Shown piece after piece: positions 55,933 to 64,000 of a stretch of 64,000 nt of DNA. Below the pieces are notes generated by a model. That model saw only the letters and a list, made by a program, of their open reading frames with translations. It did no database searches and had not been told where the DNA came from. The DNA comes from Melitaea cinxia (taxonomy: Eukaryota > Arthropoda > Insecta > Lepidoptera > Nymphalidae): positions 6,749,501-6,813,500 of the forward strand of contig NC_059415.1 of NCBI RefSeq assembly GCF_905220565.1, given 5' to 3'. The position numbers and the translations under genes are program-made. Each line of letters begins with the position of its first letter. The first letter of the stretch is position 1.

Positions 55933-58900
55933 GTTATTTATTTTATTTTATTTTATTTTATTTGGGAAACAAACAATTATTACAACACTATTCAATAAAA
56001 ACAATATAAAAATAACACAAATCAATCAAGTTTCCACAATAAAATTATAACAAACACTTGACAATCCATGATAAAAACAAAAAAAAACTAAACATAAAGT
56101 AAACACAGTAATTAACAGTTAAAACAATTGTTCACAAAATAACAATTTATGTAAAATATTCTTATAATTACTAATTTTCATGTTGAATATGTCTAAACTC
56201 TCACTATGCTTATTATAATTCCTACAGGCACGCAGCAAAAACACATTTTTGGCATAATCATTTCTACAACGGGGCACGAAGAACAAAGATTGATTTCTTG
56301 AGCTAAGACGGGGACATTCAAATAAAATTTTACTAAAAAGACTCTTAGAATCAACAAGACTATGGACAATTTTGTAAAGAAATAATTGGTCCTTCAAGTC
56401 TCTGCGCACCTTTAATGGGGTGATACTTGCCAGGACTTTATTGGTCGAATGGTCGGAGTTGGCAATTCTAAATCGGAAATGTTTTAAAAATTTTAATTGA
56501 ATTTTTTCGATTGTATTTATATATTTTTTATAAATCGGGTTCCAAACTGTAGATCCATATTCCAAAAGGGACCTTACGTAAGCATTAAAAAGAAGGATAA
56601 GGGTATTGCAATTTTTAAACTCTTTAGTAGATCTTAGGATAAATCCTAGCATCTTATAAGCTTTGGATGTGATATAATCAATATGATAAGCATAACTTAA
56701 CTTTTGATCTAAGAAGACACCCAAATCTCTTATCTCAGAAACTCTGGCTAAAACGGTATTCTGTAATTTGTAGTCAAACTGTATAGCCCTCATCTTCCTC
56801 GTAAATGTCACGGCACTGCATTTTTTTATATTTAATTTTAAAAGGTTATAATTACAGTAACTCTCAAAGCTATCAAGATCATCCTGAAGTAAAACGCAGT
56901 CGTGAGTAGAGTCAATAATTTTAAAAATCTTCATATCATCTGCATAGAGCAATATACTGCAATTACTAATGTATTTTGTTACGTCATTGATAAAGATATT
57001 AAACAATAATGGTCCGAGATGAGAGCCCTGAGGTACTCCAGAGGTAACGGGCACAAATGACGAACAAAAACCCTTAACAGCAACAGCCTGACTACGGTCC
57101 CGTAAATAAGATTCGAGCCAACGAAGCAAATCACCGTGTATACCTATTGCACTAAGTTTTTTGACTAACAGGTTATGAGAGATCTTATCAAAGGCTTTTG
57201 AAAAGTCCGTATAAACGACATCAACCTGACCACCCCTATCCATTGTTGTTGTCAGTTGATGAGTCAACTCACAAAGGTTTGTTTCGGTCGATCTGCCATC
57301 TACAAATCCATGCTGCTGGTCAATAATCAAAGGCCTTACTACGGGATATAATTGATCATAAATAACTTTTTCAAATAATTTTGCAACAGTGTTTAGTTTG
57401 GATATAGGTCTATAATTCTGTATGTTGTGCCTATCTCCCGTCTTGTAAATTGGTACTACAAACGATTGTTTCCATATTTTAGGTACTCTTCCAGTACGAA
57501 GAGATAAGTTAAATAAAATAAATAGAGGGACATCCAAACTACCGTAGCAAGACTTAAGAAAAATGGGAGGAATACCATCAGGACCCCCTTGCATATATCC
57601 AAACCTTTCAAGTATTTTCTAACTAATTTAGTAGAAAGATCGACCGAACCTATAGAAGCAGCCTGAGAGTTACCATAGAGATCTACCAGCAACGATTCGC
57701 TGTCACTATGTGATTGCGAATTAGATTCAAAGGCTGACTGAAAATAGGAATTAAAAAGCTGACAGATTTCGAAACCGTTAGAAGATTGAATTTCATTAAA
57801 AATCATTATATCTGGAATGTCGGTAGAAGCTTTCTTGGATTTAATAAAAGACCAAAAGGATTTGCTATTAATTTTGATATTACTTTCAGCACTCTCAATG
57901 AATTTATCGTAACATTCCGACTGAACACGCTTTTGGCGATTGCGTAAAAGTTTAAACGTATTGTAGTCACTCTCTCTCTTATAAATCTTCCATTTTTTAT
58001 GAAATTTCAGCTTCTCATTAATAATTTTAATGAGCGCCTTCGTATACCACGGGGGATATCGTACACCTTTACATTTTTTGGTTGGAACGTACTTTTCAAT
58101 AATTAAATTAATTACTTCATAAAAATTACATAGTGCCGTATCTATATCATTCGTATTTAAAACTTCAGCCCATTTGATTGAGGACAATGCTAAATTTATG
58201 GTATCGTAATCAGCAGCACGGAAGACAGACACACAACGAATTGGAGGGCGCAATGTAAGAGTGCATAAAATAAGAGGCTGCACAAGTAAAGCTGGATGAT
58301 GAGAGTCCTCAATTACTAGTGGCTCCCTACAGTGGCTGGTATTACAGTTAACATCGCTAATCACCAAATCAAGAAATCTATCATTAATATTACGAACATT
58401 ATTAAATTGACTAAAACCAGTAAATTGGAGAAAACTATATAGTGACTGGACTGAGGCATCGTTAGTATTTACATTTAAAGTTTGATTACTAGACGAGTCA
58501 GAGTGGCTCCATCTAGCAGCACTAATATTAAAATCACCTAATATTAAAAAGTGATCGCAAGGTTTATTTAAATAATAATTTGAAATAGATTCAAAAAAGT
58601 CGACCAAAGCGTCAGACTGGTATAGACAATGTGGAAAATAGCAACAAAATAAATGCAACACAGCTGAATTTGGTCGCACATTAATTTGTAACGTAACCTG
58701 CATCACATCCGCAACAGCACCAGGGAATTCGACAGGCTCTGATTCGATAACTAAGAGGCCACGCCTAACTGCTATAAGGACACCACCACCCATCCGATCC
58801 CCCCTAGAAGCATAATTACGATCACATCTGTATACGTTGTACCGACTATCGAATAATTCAGCGTCAAAAATTCCAGGATTCAACCATGTTTCGCTTAGAC

Positions 58901-58955
58901 AGATAATATCGTAATCATTGCACATTAGGCTCCTAAAGAAAGTATTAGTCTTATT
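55933..58955 (-). mobile_element. LINE-2: 5'-truncated CR1/Jockey-type retrotransposon
   Basis: The 3' end is at the left with (TTTTA)n on the + strand at 55933-55965, like the end of LINE-1. ORF2 follows on the minus strand and the element stops abruptly at about 58955, inside the endonuclease N-terminus, without ORF1. 5' truncation is the normal product of incomplete target-primed reverse transcription. It interrupts a SINE-C copy, with a short TTATTTA-type repeat at the junctions as the likely target-site duplication. Confidence 0.85.
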
Positions 58956-58958
58956 ATA
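56119..58958 (-). pseudogene. LINE-2 ORF2 with a single frameshift
   Basis: The upstream frame (to 58958) has the endonuclease: CLSETW, MGGGVLIAVRRG, LGDFN, EDSHH, then PPWYTKALIK. It runs on past a shift at the C5 run 57584-57588, where one base has been lost relative to the K-G-G-P-D-G reading of related elements. The downstream frame (56119-57594) has RPISKL, YTDFSKAFDKISH, SGVPQGSHLGPLLFNIFIND and an intact YADD, then LEYGSTVWNP. No stop codon other than that caused by the shift was seen. The first about 30 residues of the endonuclease are missing through truncation, so the copy is dead regardless of the shift. Confidence 0.9.
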
Positions 58959-59065
58959 TTATTTAGCTGTGATCTTCTCTAAGGTTGAGGTAAGTCCAGT
59001 CAAGTTGCTCCAGATTTTGAGCAGACTCAGGCGGGATTGAATCCGTAACCCCAGGAGCAGAAAGT
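58956..59065 (-). repeat. SINE-C, right half with tRNA-like head
   Basis: TTAGCTGTGATCTTCTCTAA and GTTGCTCCAGATTTTGAGCA continue the copy begun at 55785. Read on the minus strand the head has CTTTCTGCTCCTGGGGTTAC and a B box GGATTCAATCCCGCC, showing that SINE-C is tRNA-derived. Confidence 0.75.
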
Positions 59066-60106
59066 AAGCCAATGACGCTAGTCAAATAAAAATAGATAAA
59101 TTGACGAATGAAAAAATGGCGGTAGAAACTTGCTCCGGTCAGCTATTTTAAAAGATTTTATATAGGAATTAGACAAAAAAAAAAGATCAAAATACAAATT
59201 GTTTATCTCTGTTGCTTTACATTTTCAACAAGGTTATCGCCTCATTTTATGTATAAATTAAAGTTACTGTCTTATCACCAGATTATTCGTGAAATCAATC
59301 ATTTTAATATTATATTTGTCATAAATCAAGATGAAATAATAACTTAAATAATAATAAGTTTCGAGAGTAAAGTTATAGATATTCATTTAGTATAATATAT
59401 ATTATGACGTTATATTTTATAAAATATTATAAAAGAATTATGAAAAACGGACTTAGAATTAATTATATGCTTTCAATTTATTATACATCATTTTTATTAC
59501 CATTTATAAAATCGTGACTCTAAAAATTATTTTTTCTATACTTAAAATTGTAAGTAATGCTTACTTAATTAAAACTGAAGATTTAATTTTGATAGTGTGT
59601 ATGTGTGTACGTGAATGTATCTACTATACCTACTAAACACATTTAAATGTAAATTAATGATAGTGAATAAATCATTGCTAAATTAACGATGTAGCTTATA
59701 CTCTTATTTTATAATAACTCAAATCAATGAAATGAAAAGTATCAGGGTTTATATATTTATATAAACATTAGCATAAGCTAATAAAATTTCGTATTACTAT
59801 GTTAAAAAAAAAAACTTATATTCATCACGCCACCTAGCACATCGTTCGATAGTCACCTACCCTCACTCCGAGTTATTCTGACGTGTATAAAACGAACGGT
59901 GCAACCGCGGCTAAGGCAGTCTTGGCTCTGGCTTTGCACGATGCATTTGTTGTATCCTGCTAGTAGCTTAACCTTGATTGTTTTTACTTGTGCCAACATT
60001 GACCACTGAAGCCCTACTACTACTAGCTACTGAAGTAAGAGTACTCTGTCTAGAGTACTCTGAGACGATGAGCGAGAGAAAACTACCTCATTCCTACATA
60101 TAGATA

Positions 60107-60108
<2 letters not shown>
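59066..60108. other. AT-rich stretch, no gene seen
   Basis: Less AT-rich at 59820-60075 (CACCTAGCACATCGTTCGAT; repeated AGAGTACTCTG). No exon or repeat family recognised. Confidence 0.45.

Positions 60109-60166
<58 letters not shown>
60109..60166 (+). repeat. Compound (AC)n(AT)n microsatellite
   Basis: About 18 AC units followed by about 11 AT units. Confidence 0.97.
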
Positions 60167-60167
<1 letters not shown>

Positions 60168-61257
60168 AATATATCATACTACACTAGTACACACTAACCA
60201 ATAAAACATATAAAGATACATACCAAAATACAGAAATACACTTGTACACATAAACATATAGATACTCACTATAATATATAAGTAAATACATATTCTATAA
60301 ACATTATACACATTAGGTAGTGAAAGCAAGTGTTTTTTATTTATAAAACCTATTATTTACATATATATCGTCTTTGCTTTATCTTATTTACTATTTTTAA
60401 TAGAGAAAATTCACTACATCAATACTTTAAAAACAAATCGTTAAAAATTAAAACATTATTATAATATTATAAAGAGGTACAATATTTTCTTACTCAATTT
60501 TAAAAGCGTCAGACTTATCATTTGCTAGATCAGTATAATCTGCTATAAAAATTCTCTTCGCGCTTGGAAGTTGTTTATTGACAAAGGTTAAAGATAAAAA
60601 AACGCCTATAGAAATGGTGAAGTGAAAATAAACTTATAAAAAATCCTACGGGTAACGTAACACAACGGAATGAACACTAGAATGCCTGGTTATTTTGTAA
60701 TGTAAGCGTGGACTTAATTTGTTTTGCAATCTTTCGTCAAATTCAGACAAAAATTGAGTGTTTCTTAAGCGAAATTTTAATTAATATTTCTAAATTCCCG
60801 CTTCTTTTTGTTTGAATACGATACAGCAAAAATAACGGACTATACAAGAATGTTTAAAAATCTAAAAAGAAAAAGATCAGTGCATCGAACGTAACGTCGA
60901 AAAACGACCACTAAACCAAAGGACATACGGCCTACTATTTCTTTTTATCGAAGCTAAAAATAGGTAAGGCAATTCGAAATAGTCGTATTGTGAAGAATAT
61001 GCTTCCATAGATGTTTATTTAGACGGAACGGGCTTTAAATTTTATTCTAAGACTTTCGAAATACTTCAACTTATGTATTTTATTTACTTTTAGTGGTCAA
61101 TTGTTTAGGTTAAGCCCTTTGTGAACAGTTTGATTATTTATTTGCTACTGTCTGTTGTGTCTAAATATTAAGATAGAAATATCTTATTATTTACAATTTT
61201 ATTGTTAATTTCAGCGTTTTCAAATAAATAGTATAATAAATAAACGCTTCACACTCA
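60167..61257. other. AT-rich stretch, no gene seen
   Basis: A short Helitron-like 5' motif (TAATATTATAAAGAGGTA) at about 60461-60479. Otherwise nothing recognised. Confidence 0.4.
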
Positions 61258-61442
61258 ACGGTCCCCAGTAGGAGTTTTCTCCTGTGTCGGGGGTCCGGAA
61301 ACACACACAATACACAAGCATAAACGCCCAGACCACGACAAACATCTATATGGCCAATACAAATATCTGTCGTGAGCGGGGATCGAACCCGCGACCGCCA
61401 GTGCAACAGTCAGTACTGTGACCACTGAGCCAACGCGTCGTC
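61258..61442 (-). repeat. SINE head and body, subfamily shared with 28463
   Basis: On the minus strand: CGCGTTGGCTCAGTGGTCAC (A box), GGTCGCGGGTTCGATCCCCG (B box), TTGGCCATATAGATGTTTG, then TTTATGCTTGTGTATTGTGT and GGACCCCCGACACAGGAG. No LINE-like tail. The 71-codon frame across it is a shadow. Confidence 0.75.
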
Positions 61443-61497
61443 ATATACTTACAAGGAGTTCCTAAGTTTCGAATTTTGAATTGAGACTTTTTCATTT

Positions 61498-61630
61498 TTA
61501 TTTTTATTTATTAAACTTTATTGCACACACAAAAAAGAAGATACATTTTAGAACGATTAAGATACCAAAACAAACAATGTATGCAAAGGCGGTCCTATCG
61601 CTTATAGCGATATCGTCCAGGCAACCTTTA
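61498..61630 (-). mobile_element. LINE 3' tail, reversed
   Basis: T-rich tetranucleotides, then AAACTTTATTGCACACACAA and GCGGTCCTATCGCTTATAGC, GGCAACCTTTAA. The complement reads AAAGGTTGCCTGG..ATCGCTATAAGCGAT..ACCGCC, the same blocks as the tails at 9006 and 9536. Confidence 0.65.
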
Positions 61631-64000
61631 ATATTATTATTATAATTAGTTTTAAAGTTCTGTTGAAATAAAAAAAAAAAAAAACAAAACTATATTCAGA
61701 AAGTTAAATAAATACTCCTTTTAGGATAAACTCTTCGAAATCTTTTTTATACTTTACACTTAAAAATAGTTTTTTTCAAATTTTATTTTTTCTATGATAA
61801 GTACTATAGTCACATATATACACATAAACAGTCAAAATATTAGAAATTAAAAAATAATCTAAATAAAAAGACGGTATTCAATAGACTTTTGTGAATAAGA
61901 ACCAAATAATGAAATATATCTTTGTTGCATAACTTAAATTAAAGTATACCAATTTATTAAAATTGTCTTTTTATTTATTAATATTTAATTTTATTAAGAT
62001 ACATGTAAAAATATAAAAAAATTATAACATTATTTTATTTTTAATTTTTCTATAAACAATTGTAATAAATGTTAATTTAATAAATACATTAAAAATGGAA
62101 TGTACAAAGTTAATAGCATTTATATAAATGCTTACAAGTTATGTATGTTAGTTTCATATCTAAGATCGTAATTATAACCGTACGTTAACAAGAGGTTAAT
62201 GAAGTTACTTCATTACACAGGTCGGGTGGTAATCGTTTGAAGTGATCATTGATTTAACGATAGAGAACAGCAACTGCTTTCCTTGATGTAATTGATAGTA
62301 AAAGTAAGAGCTTGTTAGTGTTTTACAATGAGATTATTCTGTTACTACGGATATTTATCTGCTATATTGTTTCTGTAAGCTGTGTTTGTGAGTTCTGTTA
62401 ACTCTTTGGAGTGTCAACATAAGGCCTACGGTATAAAAACTAGCACTGCCGATACAAATATCAAGCATTGATTTTTGTTTTAATTTATAGTATTTTATTA
62501 TTTTAATTAATTAATAGTTTGATTAATTTTAATATTATATATTAATTATTAAAAATTATGATAGTCGTTCTCAAGGAGTTTACTCCAGTTGCGTGTCAGA
62601 GTTGATCACACACAATTTGTTATTTGTGTGTGTGTAATACATATGGCAATTAATGATTGTTGTAGGTATAAACCTTCACAGGAAACTGGTAAAGATTCTA
62701 ATGTACGTCTGGTTGACATTAATGGCTACCGCTTTTCTCCTATGTCGTAGAATAATTTTTTATAACATACGAGTATATTACTCAGTGCATATACTTTCAC
62801 AAAGTATATATTTTACATAAGGCTTGTAAACCTTATCTCGAGAATATTTTTTTATTAACTTTCAGGCCTGTTTTACCTCCAGCCGACAAAATACCTGATA
62901 GGCTATCATTAATTTATATTTGAATTGAACTACCACTTCATATATTTGACAAACAGAGTGTGTGGTGTGAAATGCTTAAGCAGAAATACAACATATCAGA
63001 ATTTTTTTATTTAATACCGATATATGATGAGTTAATTACCTATCTGGAACTTTGATAGTGATTGGTAAACATTTTCAGTTTTTTTTGTAAACCAAAAGCT
63101 TTTTTTTCAAAAGTTTTTTTTTTATAATATATTTTCTCGTTACAAAAAATTTTAAATCTATTTATTTACTCAGTATTTTCAATCAAATAAGTTCTAAAAT
63201 AAATAAATTTGATATAAATAAAATAATATACAAATATTTTTTTATTTATTTCGTTTGTATCAATATCATTCCAATTATCACGTGATTGTTAACCGCCTAT
63301 TTCTAACAAAAATTTAATATCAGTTCAAGCAATTAAAGAAAAACGAGTAAAAATTAACGAAATTTAACATAAATGTAATCTACAAAGGTTAGAATTATAG
63401 ACTTAGTATTATACATATAATAGTGATTAGTAAGAGAATATATACCGTTAATGCCAAAAATACTAAAGCAATATTGTAAACATTTAGAAATTGTTTCATA
63501 GATGTATATACACACTCCTGTGCAATAACTATGTAATATTTATTACAAACATCGACTTTCGTCGGCACTAGTAATAATTGTATTAATAAAATTCAGTAAC
63601 TATACCAATAAAGTTTCTTATTATTACGTGTAAAAGCTAACAAAATCGCGCCATAAACTTTAGTGACGTACATTGCGCTGCCTTCCTTTATCAAGCTTTA
63701 AAAGCCTTTCATAAAGTCATACGATGGGATATATTTATATCGTTTATTGCCTCAAGATTACTAGATGACGGAAGATCAATTAAAACGGTACACTTACTTG
63801 CGCGCAGTTGAAGTCTGATTTACGTTGAAGGAAGGTCAGCGGTTGACGCTTGAGTTATAGCTGGGGTGTGTAAGCGTTTCCCACCATAAGGATTTTGACG
63901 ACCAAATTCTTATGATGTTTTGACATTTAAAGAGACTAGATTTAATTTCATTTTAGTTACGAACACATTTTGGTCTTTGAAACCAAAATTGAAATATCCT
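61631..64000. other. AT-rich stretch, no gene seen
   Basis: Strongly AT-rich, with T runs near 63105-63125 and TTTTTTTATTTATTTCG near 63239. A less AT-rich patch lies at 63640-63890. No exon or repeat family recognised. Confidence 0.4.

Overview
This window looks like intronic and intergenic DNA from a lepidopteran, probably a butterfly. It is AT-rich, has no operon-like gene packing, carries GT/AG splice signals, and is full of repeat families typical of moths and butterflies: tRNA-headed SINEs with a GCCTATGCCCAGCAGTGGG-type tail, RTE-like LINE ends, CR1/Jockey-type LINEs, Helitron-like ends in CTAGT, and repeats ending in AACCGACTTC. Species and chromosome cannot be set from the sequence alone.

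The only host coding sequence I can support is a short first coding exon on the + strand (11434-11501). It encodes a signal peptide ending in a G-N-W stretch at a consensus splice donor. The end resembles the N-terminus of Wnt ligands, so a Wnt gene with a very long first intron is my leading but unproven hypothesis. No second exon was recognised in the following 52 kb. A possible alternative first exon lies upstream (ATG at 7747 with donor at 7754).

The main protein-coding content is non-LTR retrotransposons, all on the minus strand. LINE-1 (about 19165-23960) is complete in appearance: ORF1 (PHD finger, coiled coil, FP/RRM-like C-terminus) and ORF2 (endonuclease plus reverse transcriptase with intact YADD). 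Between them is an unexpected 177-codon hydrophobic frame that overlaps the ORF2 start. LINE-2 (about 55933-58955) is 5'-truncated, has one frameshift, and is inserted inside an older SINE. LINE-3 (48725-49768) and LINE-4 (53092-53335) are decayed remnants.

Region by region: 1-11 kb holds SINE, RTE-like and LINE-tail copies around the candidate promoters; 11.5-19 kb is presumed intron with SINEs, MITEs and a nested repeat; 19-24.7 kb is LINE-1 and a D-type repeat; 26.8-33 kb is a repeat cluster with a 130-bp tandem array, a 75-bp-TIR MITE, a foldback element with about 180-bp arms, and a 117/118-bp tandem array; 33-45 kb is SINE and Helitron-like debris; 45.3 kb is a long GT array; 48-59 kb holds the remaining LINEs; 59-64 kb is mostly AT-rich sequence with a CA/TA array and one SINE. 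Apart from LINE frames and simple repeats, no open frame exceeds about 115 codons.
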